Positions 47,015 through 54,526 are shown, counted from the first letter of the stretch. The stretch is DNA of 64,000 bases from Rubrobacter aplysinae (GCF_001029505.1 NZ_LEKH01000005.1:1-64000), one strand, 5' to 3'. Numbers and translations: made by a program. The notes: generated by a model not told the origin, from the sequence alone.

Positions 47015-47800
47015 TTAGCTAGCCGTGGTATCGCCCTGGATAAGCTCACCCTGGACCACGATGCGTTCCTTGTAGTCCGGCAGGGTGCAGGTCTGGAGGG
47101 TCAGAATGCTGCCGCCGCCCTCGGGCGGGTTCATCACCTGGACGTTATCCGATCCGACTACGTCCTTGCTGGTGATGCGGTACACGTACTCGCTGCCCGC
47201 GGCATCCGCGACGGTAACCTCGTCCCCGGCGGCGAGCTGGTCCAGGTCATAGAAGATCTTGTCCGAGCGAGTGCCGGGATAACCTATACGATGTCCGGCA
47301 ATGTACGTGTTCGCCCCCTGCTGCCAGGGGAACCCGGTCGCCGGGACGTGGATCACGCCCTGCTTGAGCTTCTCCTCGGTGGTGGAGTCGAAGGCCGGCA
47401 CTGACTCGAGGCCGAGCTTCGGGATGGTCAGGTAGAGGGTCTTGTCCTGCGGCCCGCCCGGGTCCCGGCCGAAGTTGAACGGCTTGACCGCCGGTACCGC
47501 GCCGGCGGAGGTGCCGGTCTGGATCTGCTTTACCTCGGAGCCGGTCTCCTTACCCCAGGCTTCCGGTTCCTGAAAGCCCGTGCGCTCCTTCTCGGAGAGC
47601 ACGTCCTCGGGCTCTACGGCCTCGACCTCCTTGCCGGAGTTGGTCGTCTCCGGGGCGGAATCCTGGCCCTGCTGGGAGCCCTGCGCCCCTTCCGAAGAGC
47701 CCTGATCCGAGCCGCCACAGGCGGAGGCTAGGAGGATGAAAAAAGACAGGAGCAGGGCGGCGATTGCGGCCCTGCTCCTTGTGTTAGCGAATCGTGTCAA
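47015..47800 (-). CDS. Sortase (class D/E-like) with N-terminal lipobox signal
   Basis: Transpeptidase that joins surface proteins to the wall or to each other. Residues 10-28 (RAAIAALLLSFFILLASAC) form a signal with a lipobox-like LASAC, so it may be lipid-anchored. Residues about 30-95 are a low-complexity linker. The catalytic set is His in YIAGHRIGYPG, Cys in ILTLQTCTLPD and Arg in KERIVVQGEL. No C-terminal membrane helix is seen. The start is uncertain: TTG at 47800 has no clear Shine-Dalgarno site, and a terminator-like hairpin covers the signal-peptide codons. No LPxTG-type substrate is encoded in the window. Confidence 0.85.
   Translation of the reverse strand: MTRFANTRSRAAIAALLLSFFILLASACGGSDQGSSEGAQGSQQGQDSAPETTNSGKEVEAVEPEDVLSEKERTGFQEPEAWGKETGSEVKQIQTGTSAGAVPAVKPFNFGRDPGGPQDKTLYLTIPKLGLESVPAFDSTTEEKLKQGVIHVPATGFPWQQGANTYIAGHRIGYPGTRSDKIFYDLDQLAAGDEVTVADAAGSEYVYRITSKDVVGSDNVQVMNPPEGGGSILTLQTCTLPDYKERIVVQGELIQGDTTAS
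47739..47779 (-). terminator. Rho-independent terminator-like hairpin inside the sortase signal-peptide codons
   Basis: On the minus strand a perfect 11-bp stem (47779-47769 with 47758-47748) with a ten-base loop is followed by TGTC and six T residues (47744-47739). It starts 38 bases after the stop of the ferritin-like gene, a natural place for an operon end, yet it overlaps the first 20 or so codons of the sortase gene. Confidence 0.7.
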
Positions 47801-47816
47801 GGTTGCGGCCGGGTCG

Positions 47817-48488
47817 CTACTGGGCGACGCCGCCGGTGTCCGGCATCTCGGCCATGCCCATGAACGGCGCTATAGCCGCGAGGACCTGATCCTTGGTAAG
47901 CGCCTCCGGGAACGCGGTGTTCGCCGGCGGCACCACACCGATCAGGTCGTTGACGGCGACGACGTGCTCGCCCTCTATAACCTCGATGCTTCCGGCCGCG
48001 GCTAGTACCTCCGGGCTCTGGATCATCGGGCCCGCGCCGAGGTACGCACCGACGCCGACAGGCTCCAGGGTGGCAGCCGTCTCCAGAATGGCGGCCTGGC
48101 TAGCGAGCGCAGAGTCCGGGAAAGTGAACTCGGGCTTGGCGACCGGGGTTCCGCCAGCGTCCTGAATCAGACTGCTTACGGCGTCTGCGTGGGCTAGCTC
48201 GTGGTCGCGGAGGTTGGTTACCACCGCGAGAGCCTCGCCCGCGAGCATGCCGGAGTTAACCGCGAGAGTGTAGAACTCCGCCTCCAGGAACTCCAGAGTA
48301 AGAGCGAAGTTGGCTATCCCGATGTCGCCGCCACTGGTGCCGTACTGGGCGAATGCCCGCGGGGTTAGCGCCGCCGCACCGGCCGCCGCGCCAAAGCCGG
48401 CGACGGCGAGGGACTTGAAGAAGTCCTTCCGGGTCCTGGGCTGCGCCAGGGCGCTAGCCTCCGGGACGTTAATTACTGGCTTGTCCAT
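47817..48488 (-). CDS. Tat-exported ferritin-like domain protein (copy 1)
   Basis: A 223-residue secreted protein of the Ferritin_2 type. Residues about 18-50 resemble a Tat signal with a variant motif (RTRKDFFKSLAVAGFGAAAGAAAL..RAFA). Two helical stretches with ALTLEFLEAEFYTLAVNSGMLAG and LRDHELAHADAVSSLI carry the Glu/His pattern of a four-helix metal-binding bundle. Function of exported members is not settled; iron/oxidative protection or desiccation-related roles have been suggested for relatives. The start is ATG at 48488 with GGAGGAG upstream. It is a paralogue of the next gene. Confidence 0.8.
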   Translation of the reverse strand: MDKPVINVPEASALAQPRTRKDFFKSLAVAGFGAAAGAAALTPRAFAQYGTSGGDIGIANFALTLEFLEAEFYTLAVNSGMLAGEALAVVTNLRDHELAHADAVSSLIQDAGGTPVAKPEFTFPDSALASQAAILETAATLEPVGVGAYLGAGPMIQSPEVLAAAGSIEVIEGEHVVAVNDLIGVVPPANTAFPEALTKDQVLAAIAPFMGMAEMPDTGGVAQ

Positions 48489-48510
48489 AGCTGGTTAGTC
48501 TCCTCCCTTT

Positions 48511-49164
48511 CTAGAGCCCGAAGGGTGCCACTGCCTGCTGGACCTCGTTCAGAGGCAGCGCCTCTCCGAAGGCCAGGTTGTTCGATGGCACGACGCCCTG
48601 CAGAATGTTGATGGCCACCCGGTGCCGGCCCTCGGCGTTGTGGATCGAGAGCGCGGGCGCCAGGTACTCGGAGCCTATGAGCGCCGGAGCGGCACCCTGG
48701 TAAGCGCCGATACCGACCGGCTCGAAGGTGGCCGCGAGATCCAGGAACGCCGCCGGATCGGCGAACACGCCCTGCGGGAACGTGAAGTTCGGCGTAGCCG
48801 GAACCGGCTCCCCGATCTCGTTCAGTATCCCGGCCAGCGCGTCGGCGTGGGCCATCTCGTTGTCTCGGATCTCCGCGATCTGCGCCTGGGCGTTACCCGA
48901 GAACAGACCGGCGTTGACGCCCATATCGTAGAACGTGCCCTCGAGCAGCTCTAGCTGATAGGCGAGCGTTACTATCGCAGCCGGCCCGGCCGCGGCGTAA
49001 CCCTCGTGCGCGGCGTGCGCCGGACGGGCCATGAAGCCTACGCCTCCGATGCCCGCCGCCGCCAGGGCCGCGCCACCGGCGGCGGTTACCTTGACGAAGT
49101 TGCGCCGCGAGAACTCCTTCTGGCTCAGGCCATCCGGAGCGAGGCGGCTCTCCGCTTCACTCAT
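48511..49164 (-). CDS. Tat-exported ferritin-like domain protein (copy 2)
   Basis: A 217-residue paralogue of the neighbouring protein, sharing the pattern YQLELLEGTFYDMGVNAGLFSG, IRDNEMAHADALAGIL, FEPVGIGAYQGAAPAL and EGRHRVAINILQGVVPSNNLAFGEALP. The Tat motif is perfect here (SRRNFVKVTAAGGAALAAAG...ARPAHA). The start is ATG at 49164, eight bases after AGGAG; an upstream ATG at 49194 has no site. It is transcribed divergently from the sigma factor gene with 305 bases between the start codons. Confidence 0.82.
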   Translation of the reverse strand: MSEAESRLAPDGLSQKEFSRRNFVKVTAAGGAALAAAGIGGVGFMARPAHAAHEGYAAAGPAAIVTLAYQLELLEGTFYDMGVNAGLFSGNAQAQIAEIRDNEMAHADALAGILNEIGEPVPATPNFTFPQGVFADPAAFLDLAATFEPVGIGAYQGAAPALIGSEYLAPALSIHNAEGRHRVAINILQGVVPSNNLAFGEALPLNEVQQAVAPFGL

Positions 49165-49300
49165 CACGCATTCTCCTCTCTTTCTTCGGCTCACAAACTC
49201 CGAATATCTTCCACTTCACCCGTCTCTACGTGTCTCGTCAGGCGCCGGATCACACCGGCTTCCTAATAATTTCCTCCCCCGGCACACGTTTCGTGCCCGT

Positions 49301-49338
49301 CGTTAACACTTAATCGCTAAACGTTAACATAGTATAGT
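49301..49338 (+). promoter_or_regulatory. Possible promoter/operator between the ferritin-like genes and the sigma factor
   Basis: Two identical CGTTAACA boxes (49301-49308 and 49322-49329), 21 bases apart (two helical turns), flank TTAATC (49310-49315). A 17-base spacer follows, then TATAGT (49333-49338), a fair plus-strand promoter. The transcript would have a leader of about 125 bases before the sigma gene. The boxes could be an operator or parts of an ECF-type promoter. The rest of the 49195-49469 gap shows no gene. Confidence 0.45.
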
Positions 49339-49469
49339 GTTTGTGGTAAGGGAGATGGTTCCCGTAATCTCCAGTAGCATGGGCAGCATAGATAAAGTAG
49401 CCGAGTTGGCGCCAGGGGTTGATCCGGCCCCGGCCCCGGTTCCGTATAGCGGATATTGGCGGACAGTAA

Positions 49470-50057
49470 TTGGCGGACAAGACCAAAAAGTATCTGCTCC
49501 TCGCGGACGAGGACCTCATCTCCCTGGTCGAGGCTGGCGACGCCGAGGCTCTGGCCGGGCTCTATGACCGGCACGGCCGTTCGGCCTACTCTCTGGCGTA
49601 CAGGATGATGGGAGAGCGGCAGTCTGCGGAGGATCTCGTACAGGACTCGTTCATCAAGGTCTGGAGATCCGCCAGAAGCTACAGGGCCGAAAGAGGCAGC
49701 GTGCGCACCTGGATACTCTCCATCACCCACAACCGGGGCATAGATCACCTCCGCTCTACGGCCAGCCGCCGCAGGACCCAGGAAAGAGTCGAGGGCTCCG
49801 CCGAGACCACGCAGCAGAGCGAGGCCTTTGCCGAGACGTGGCGCAACTCCCAGCGCAGTCAGGTCCAGGAGGCCCTGAAGACGCTTCCGGAGGAACAGCT
49901 AAAGATACTGGAGCTAGCCTACTACTCCGGCTACACCCACGCCGAGATCGCCGAGATGCTCGACCTGCCGCTCGGCACGGTCAAGGGCCGCATGAGACTC
50001 GGGATGAAGAAGATCAAAGCCTTCTTCGACGCCAAGGGCATGGCGGTGCCGCTGTGA
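49470..50057 (+). CDS. sigK: ECF RNA polymerase sigma factor, SigK-like
   Basis: Group-4 sigma factor, 195 residues. Region 2 spans LYDRHGRSAYSLAYRMMGERQSAEDLVQDSFIKVWRSARSYRAERGSVRTWILSITHNRGIDHLRS; region 4 has LPEEQLKILELAYYSGYTHAEIAEMLDLPLGTVKGRMRLG. The downstream gene encodes a membrane RskA-type anti-sigma factor, which supports the SigK assignment. The start is TTG at 49470; the upstream Shine-Dalgarno is weak, and an 11-base sequence (ATTGGCGGACA) is duplicated just ahead of it. The gap to rskA is 16 bases. Confidence 0.9.
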   Translation: MADKTKKYLLLADEDLISLVEAGDAEALAGLYDRHGRSAYSLAYRMMGERQSAEDLVQDSFIKVWRSARSYRAERGSVRTWILSITHNRGIDHLRSTASRRRTQERVEGSAETTQQSEAFAETWRNSQRSQVQEALKTLPEEQLKILELAYYSGYTHAEIAEMLDLPLGTVKGRMRLGMKKIKAFFDAKGMAVPL

Positions 50058-50073
50058 GTACCGTGAGTGAACT

Positions 50074-50835
50074 GTGAGCGAAATGGGCCGCATGGATCAC
50101 GACCGCTTCGAGGAGCTAAAGGAGGCGTACGCCCTGGACTCTCTCTCCGAGGGGGAGCGTCAGGAGGTGGAGCGTTACCTGGCCGAGAACCCTTCCGCGC
50201 GGGCGGAGGTGGAGGACCTCTCCCAGGTAGCCGCCCTGCTCGCCCTCGCCCCCCGGGAAGAGGAGCCGCCCGCCCGGTTGCGCCGGAACCTGATGAGCCG
50301 GGTACGTTCGGAGGCAGAAGATTCGGAGAGCGGCGAGACGAGCGGTAGCGCCGAGTTCTCCGGCCGTGGCCGCGAGCACCGTGGCGGCCGGGCGCGGCGT
50401 CTTCTCGGAGCCCGGAGACTGGCGGCCGCCGCTGCCGTCGTGGCCATCGTCGGGCTCGGGGTGTGGAACGTCTCGCTCCAGTCGGAGGTGCAGGACCTCC
50501 GGGACTTCCAGATGAGCGCCTACGAGCTACAGGGCTCGGGCGAGGCGGAGTCGGCGCACGGCCAGGTCGTGGAGATAGGAGACAGGGGCGCGATGATGGT
50601 GGCGGCGGACCTTCCGAGCCTCCCGGAGGGTAAAACGTACGAGATGTGGAGCATAAAGGGGGACAAACCGGAGTCCTGCGGCCTCATCAAACCGGGCAGC
50701 GGGCTCACTGTCGAGGGAGTGGACGAGCCGCTCTCGGGGGCGGAGCAGTTCGCGATCACCGTGGAGCCCGAGGGTGGATCGGAGCAACCGACGACAGAGC
50801 CCGTGATGAGCGCGGACCTCACCAGCGGAGCTTGA
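50074..50835 (+). CDS. rskA: RskA-type membrane anti-sigma factor
   Basis: A 253-residue anti-sigma factor. The N-terminal helical sigma-binding part (HDRFEELKEAYALDSLSEGERQEVERYLAENPSARAEVEDLSQVAALLALAP) has no HxxxCxxC zinc motif. One membrane helix (AAAAAVVAIVGLGVWNV) lies near residue 110-128. The outer RskA domain includes GKTYEMWSIKGDKPESCGLI and AEQFAITVEPEGGSEQPTTEPVM. Release of the sigma factor would need regulated proteolysis of this protein. The start at GTG 50074 gives MSEMGRMDHD; the later ATG codons are also possible. Confidence 0.87.
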   Translation: MSEMGRMDHDRFEELKEAYALDSLSEGERQEVERYLAENPSARAEVEDLSQVAALLALAPREEEPPARLRRNLMSRVRSEAEDSESGETSGSAEFSGRGREHRGGRARRLLGARRLAAAAAVVAIVGLGVWNVSLQSEVQDLRDFQMSAYELQGSGEAESAHGQVVEIGDRGAMMVAADLPSLPEGKTYEMWSIKGDKPESCGLIKPGSGLTVEGVDEPLSGAEQFAITVEPEGGSEQPTTEPVMSADLTSGA

Positions 50836-50863
50836 GCATCCTTCCTCCTTCCGGTCCACCGTG

Positions 50864-50892
50864 GCCGCTGCCGTGGCCGCTGTATTTTTTCG
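50864..50892 (+). terminator. Possible terminator of sigK-rskA
   Basis: A G+C-rich block with a duplicated CCGTGGCCGCTG ends directly in TGTATTTTTTC. The stem is short (GGCC repeats), so this is a weak candidate for an intrinsic terminator. Confidence 0.3.
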
Positions 50893-50925
50893 GGGCGACT
50901 CGCGGCTTCTGTGGCGCGGGTTTTT

Positions 50926-50950
50926 GCCCGGCTCGGCGGCGAGGCCGGGC
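50926..50950. other. Hairpin between rskA and uvsE
   Basis: GCCCGG-CTCG-gcgg-CGAG-G-CCGGGC can fold into a ten-pair stem with one bulge. No T tract follows it on either strand, so it is not a plain intrinsic terminator. It lies 33 bases before the uvsE start. Confidence 0.4.
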
Positions 50951-50982
50951 GTGCGGGTCCGGGTAATTCCGGGTAACAGCCC

Positions 50983-51864
50983 ATGATCCGGCTCGGCTAC
51001 CCGGCGCAGAACCTCTCGCTCCCCGCGTCCACCAACCACACGCTCCGGCTGGCCAATCTGCCGGATGCAAACCGCGTCCGGTCGCTGGTGCGGGAGAACC
51101 TCCGGGCGCTGGAGGAGATCCTGCACTGGAACGCCGGGCACGGCGTGTCGCTGTTCAGGATCGGGCAGAGCCTGATCCCCTTCGCCTCGCACCCGGACTT
51201 CCCGTACGACTGGGCCGTGGAGCACGCCCCGGATCTGGGGCGTGCCGGGAGCCTGGCGCTCTCACTCGGCGTCAGGCTCTCTTTCCATCCCGGACAGTAC
51301 ACCCAGCCCGGCAGCCCCAGGCCCGAGGTGGCGGCGCGCAGCGTGATGGAGCTGCGATACGTGGCCCGGGCTCTCTCTTTGATGGGCAGCCCGGACGGCG
51401 TCGTGGTGCTACACCTCGGCGGGGCCCACGGGGACCGGGAAGCCGCCAAGACCCGGTTCGTGGAGGCGCTAAGGCACGAGGAAGAGGTGCTCCGCTTTCT
51501 CGCCCTGGAGAACGACGAGCGCACCTGGACCGTGTCCGAGACGGTAGAGGTGTCCCGCCGGCTGGGCGTCCCGGCCATCGTGGACACCCTGCACCACGCG
51601 CTCAACCCCGGCGGCCTGAAGCTAGTGCAGGCCCTGGACCTAGGCCTCCCGACCTGGCGGACACGCGGCTCTAACCCGAAGCTCCACATCTCCTCCCAAG
51701 ACCCCGAGAAAAAGCCCGGGGCCCACGCCTGGGCGATACACTCGGAGGACTGGTCAGGCCTCGTCGAGGCGCTGGAGGCGGTAGACAGCCGGAGCGCGGA
51801 CGTTATGGTGGAAGCCAAGGGCAAGGAGTTGGGCCTGCCCGACGTCGGTGCTAGTCGGTACTAA
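50983..51864 (+). CDS. uvsE: UV damage endonuclease UvsE/UvdE
   Basis: Nicks DNA 5' of UV photoproducts, AP sites and some other lesions, opening an excision repair route separate from UvrABC. The TIM-barrel motifs are visible: [78 protein letters not shown] and PKLHISSQ (metal ligands His, Glu, Asp). The length is 293 residues, near the bacterial family's 280-310. UvsE is known from Deinococcus, Bacillus and Thermus, and fits a radiation- or desiccation-tolerant lineage. Confidence 0.92.
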   Translation: MIRLGYPAQNLSLPASTNHTLRLANLPDANRVRSLVRENLRALEEILHWNAGHGVSLFRIGQSLIPFASHPDFPYDWAVEHAPDLGRAGSLALSLGVRLSFHPGQYTQPGSPRPEVAARSVMELRYVARALSLMGSPDGVVVLHLGGAHGDREAAKTRFVEALRHEEEVLRFLALENDERTWTVSETVEVSRRLGVPAIVDTLHHALNPGGLKLVQALDLGLPTWRTRGSNPKLHISSQDPEKKPGAHAWAIHSEDWSGLVEALEAVDSRSADVMVEAKGKELGLPDVGASRY

Positions 51865-51907
51865 TGAGTCACGTAGAGAGCCCTGAGGGCCAACGGAGGA
51901 GACGGAG

Positions 51908-52324
51908 ATGATGAACCCGGCGTGGGAGGAGATACGTGGGCTGCTGGGCGAGGCCCGCAACGTGGCGGTGGTTGGACTCTCCAACGACCCGTCGCGTCCG
52001 AGCCACGACGTCGCCCGGGCCCTGCAAGGCTACGGGTTCAGGATATTCCCGGTAAACCCCACCTTGAACGGTCCGGTGCTCGGCGAGAGGCCCTACGCCT
52101 CGGTGCGGGAGATACAGGAGCGGATAGACATCGTGGACGTTTTTCGCGGTAGCGAGAAGGTGATGCCCGTCGCCGAGGACGCGGTGGCGGCCGGAGCCCG
52201 GATGCTCTGGCTGCAGCTCGGCGTTATCAACGAGGAGGCGGCCTCATACGCCGCGGGCTCCGGACTGACCGTGGTATCCAACCGTTGCCTGAAGGTGGAC
52301 TACGCCGCCCTGGCCGGAGCGTAG
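51908..52324 (+). CDS. CoA-binding domain protein (YccU-like)
   Basis: A 138-residue Rossmann-fold protein of the CoA_binding_2 family. NVAVVGLSNDPSRPSHDVARALQGYGFRIFPVNPTL and VLGERPYASVREIQERIDIVDVFRGSEKVMPVAEDAV are typical, and LQLGVINEEAASYAAGSGLTVVSNRCLKVDY is the C-terminal signature. The biochemical role is unknown in most bacteria. The start at ATG 51908 follows GGAGGAGACGGAG. It stands 127 bases upstream of the AhpD-like gene. Confidence 0.88.
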   Translation: MMNPAWEEIRGLLGEARNVAVVGLSNDPSRPSHDVARALQGYGFRIFPVNPTLNGPVLGERPYASVREIQERIDIVDVFRGSEKVMPVAEDAVAAGARMLWLQLGVINEEAASYAAGSGLTVVSNRCLKVDYAALAGA

Positions 52325-52451
52325 AATGAGCTTTTTCGAGGCGCGCATCTTCGGGTAAGATGAGACGCGTAACCACATGCGGTGCGCGTAACGGCGCGCA
52401 AAACACGCAAAATACGGGAAACCGGGTCGAGACCCGGAGAAGGAGGTAGGT

Positions 52452-53000
52452 TTGCCCCGCACCCACGCTGTAGAGCCGGAGAACGCCCCGGAGCAGTCCA
52501 AGCCACTGATCGAGGAGGCCAAGAAGGCGGCCGGAGGACAGGTGGTCAACTTCCACCGGCAGATGGCGGTGGCCCCGGCGGCCTTCAAGGGCTACCTGGA
52601 CCTGGCCGGCACCCTCGCCGGAGGGGCCCTCAGCCGCAAGGATCAGGAAGCAATCGCGATAGCTATCTCGGACAAGCACGGCTGTACCTACTGACTGTCG
52701 GTCCACTCCGCAGTTGCGGAGCAGATGGGCCTCGACGAGTCCGAGCGCGGCAAGGTGCAGCGGTTCGAATCCGGTGATCCTGGCAGGGCGGCCCTGCTGA
52801 GGTTCGCCTACGAGGTAGACGAGACCCGCGGTCACCCCTCGGACGACGCGTTCGGGAGCCTCCGGGACGCCGGCTACACCGACGAGCAGACGCTCGAGAT
52901 CATCGCGCACGTCGCCCTCACGACGTACTCCAACTACATGAACGACTCCATCGGCACCGAGCTCGACATACCGGTCGTCGAGCCCGTACAAGGCTCGTAG
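52452..53000 (+). CDS. AhpD-like/carboxymuconolactone decarboxylase family protein, candidate selenoprotein (CxxU)
   Basis: Peroxiredoxin-linked thiol-reductase family. One frame runs from TTG 52452 (after AAGGAGGT) to TAG 53000, interrupted only by TGA 52692-52694 (codon 81). Both sides belong to the same protein: ahead is ...ALSRKDQEAIAIAISDKHGCTY, behind is LSVHSAVAEQMGL... The family motif CxxC-L-S-x-H therefore becomes CTY-U-LSVH, with the TGA at the second, peroxidatic cysteine in AhpD. The total of 182 residues matches ordinary Cys-containing homologues. A SECIS-like stem-loop follows at once. If TGA were a stop, an 80-residue piece without the catalytic pair would result. Alternatives are a recent nonsense mutation or an assembly error. 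Confidence 0.82.
52697..52736 (+). promoter_or_regulatory. Candidate bacterial SECIS element
   Basis: The upper stem CTCCGC (52706-52711) pairs perfectly with GCGGAG (52716-52721) around the four-base loop AGTT. The loop begins 17 bases after the TGA and has a G in its first two positions, as described for bacterial SECIS elements. A lower stem GTCCA/TGGGC (52701-52705 with 52726-52730) and GTCG/CGAC (52697-52700 with 52733-52736) extends the helix across small bulges. It is inside the coding sequence. Confidence 0.72.
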
Positions 53001-53078
53001 CCCACTTGCGGGGGCGGGCCTACCTGTCCGCTCCCGCACGTCTCCTACCAAAAGACACAAAAGACACGAAAGGCCGCG

Positions 53079-53756
53079 ATGCCCCACGCTATAGGCTTCG
53101 ACATCTACGGCACCCTGGTAGACCCCTTGGAGATGACCCACGAGCTCCGGGCGCTGGCCGGTGACCGGGCGGAGCGCATGTCCGAGCTGTGGCGGCAGAA
53201 GCAGATCGAGTACGCCCTGCGCCGGGGTCTGATGCGCGACTATCAGAGCTTCGGGGTGTGCACGGCCCAGGCCCTGAGATACGCTGCGGAAGCGGTGGAC
53301 GTGGAGCTGCCCGAGGCCGAGGAGCGGCGGCTGCTCGAGGAGTATCAGAACCTCCGCGCCTTCGCGGACGTTGGTCCAGCCTTAGAGAAGATGAAGGCGG
53401 ACGGTCACCGGATGGTCGCCTTTTCCAACGGGGTGGAAGAGACGGCGAGGACCCTGCTGGAGCGCGCCGGTATTCTGGATCACCTCGGAGGGATGGTGAG
53501 CGTGGACGACCTCGGCACCTTCAAGCCCGACCCTCGGGTATACGAGTATCTCGCGCAACGCCTACAGAGCCCGGTAGAACAGACGTGGCTGGTATCGAGC
53601 AACCCGTGGGACGTGATCGGGGCCAAGACCGCCGGTCTCAGGGCGGCCTGGATAAGGCGCTCCCCCGAGGCCGTCTTCGACCCCTGGGAGGTCGAGCCGG
53701 ACCTCGTGGCCGGGGACCTGCTGGAGCTTTCGCGCTCCCTCTCTCCCGCCTCCTGA
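53079..53756 (+). CDS. Haloacid dehalogenase, type II-like (HAD superfamily hydrolase)
   Basis: HAD hydrolase of the 2-haloacid dehalogenase subgroup. The nucleophile aspartate is in IGFDIYGTLVDP (residue 8-9), the Ser/Thr in MVAFSNGVEE (motif II), the lysine in LGTFKPDPRVYEYLA and the acidic loop in WLVSSNPWDVIGAKTAGLRAAWIRR. True dehalogenase activity would need a test; many relatives are phosphatases. The length of 225 residues is typical. It is the last plus-strand gene before the convergent que operon, with 26 bases between the stops. Confidence 0.86.
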   Translation: MPHAIGFDIYGTLVDPLEMTHELRALAGDRAERMSELWRQKQIEYALRRGLMRDYQSFGVCTAQALRYAAEAVDVELPEAEERRLLEEYQNLRAFADVGPALEKMKADGHRMVAFSNGVEETARTLLERAGILDHLGGMVSVDDLGTFKPDPRVYEYLAQRLQSPVEQTWLVSSNPWDVIGAKTAGLRAAWIRRSPEAVFDPWEVEPDLVAGDLLELSRSLSPAS

Positions 53757-53782
53757 GCGGCCGGCTGGGCCGGCTACGCCGG

Positions 53783-54523
53783 TTATACGCCGCGCTTGTT
53801 GCCCCAGAGCAGGACGTGTAGCTGGGGCAGCATCGTGGCCTCGTTCCACCCGTCGGAGATCACCTTCTCCACCAGCCACTCGTAGCGATCCAGGAGCTTC
53901 GCGTTATCCGGCTCGGTAACGTCGTCCGGCTCCGGTCCGGGCGGGTCGTCGTTACCCACCTGCAGGTACATGGGCACGTCCGGGTGGCTATGCCCGACCT
54001 CGCGGGCATACTCGTAGTCGGCGTCGTCGAATACCACGACCTTCAGAGAGGCATGCGTATCCTTACCGGCGGCGTCGAGGCAGCGCGCGAGGCGGCTCCA
54101 GTCGGTCCTCATCCCGGAGCTCGGCGGCTTCGGGGAGACGGTCAGGTAGTCGAGAGCCGCGAACCAGTCCTTGTGGATGGTGCCCTGGGTTTCGATGGCG
54201 AAGGTGTAGCCACGCTCGCGGCCGAGCCTTATAAGCTCCCCGAGTGGCTGTATAGCCGGGTTGCCGCCAGAGAGGGTGACGAGGATCGGCTCGCCGCCGG
54301 AGAGGCGCTCGACCTCGGCGAAGACCTCCTCGGGGCTCAGGCTGCGCCACTGATCGCGGTACTCCGGCAACACGGCGAACTTCGAGTCGCACCAGCGGCA
54401 CCTGTAGTCGCACCCGCCGGTACGCACGAAGACGGTCGGCTTGCCGATCACGGCCCCCTCGCCCTGTACAGTGGGCCCGAAAATCTCCGATACTGCTATC
54501 TTGTCCCGGCTGGAGCGGCTCAA
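53783..54523 (-). CDS. queE: 7-carboxy-7-deazaguanine synthase
   Basis: Radical-SAM enzyme that turns 6-carboxytetrahydropterin into 7-carboxy-7-deazaguanine. The cluster motif lies in [15 protein letters not shown] (a CxxxCxxC spacing). [24 protein letters not shown] is the N-terminal signature. The length is 246 residues. The start is TTG at 54523, three bases after queD. The gene set queC-queD-queE leads to preQ0, for queuosine in tRNA or a 7-deazaguanine secondary product; no folE or tgt is in the window. Confidence 0.94.
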   Translation of the reverse strand: MSRSSRDKIAVSEIFGPTVQGEGAVIGKPTVFVRTGGCDYRCRWCDSKFAVLPEYRDQWRSLSPEEVFAEVERLSGGEPILVTLSGGNPAIQPLGELIRLGRERGYTFAIETQGTIHKDWFAALDYLTVSPKPPSSGMRTDWSRLARCLDAAGKDTHASLKVVVFDDADYEYAREVGHSHPDVPMYLQVGNDDPPGPEPDDVTEPDNAKLLDRYEWLVEKVISDGWNEATMLPQLHVLLWGNKRGV

Positions 54524-54526
54524 CGG

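Noticed and set aside
52452-52694. An 80-residue stand-alone protein ending at the TGA, and a second protein starting at ATG 52725
   Set aside because: Both pieces are in the same frame and together match one 182-residue family protein; the catalytic motif lies across the TGA, and nothing suggests a ribosome-binding site for the 52725 ATG.
52760-52775. GGTTCGAATCC, like the T-loop of a tRNA
   Set aside because: It is coding sequence of the AhpD-like gene (QRFESGDP) and no acceptor, D- or anticodon stems can be drawn around it.
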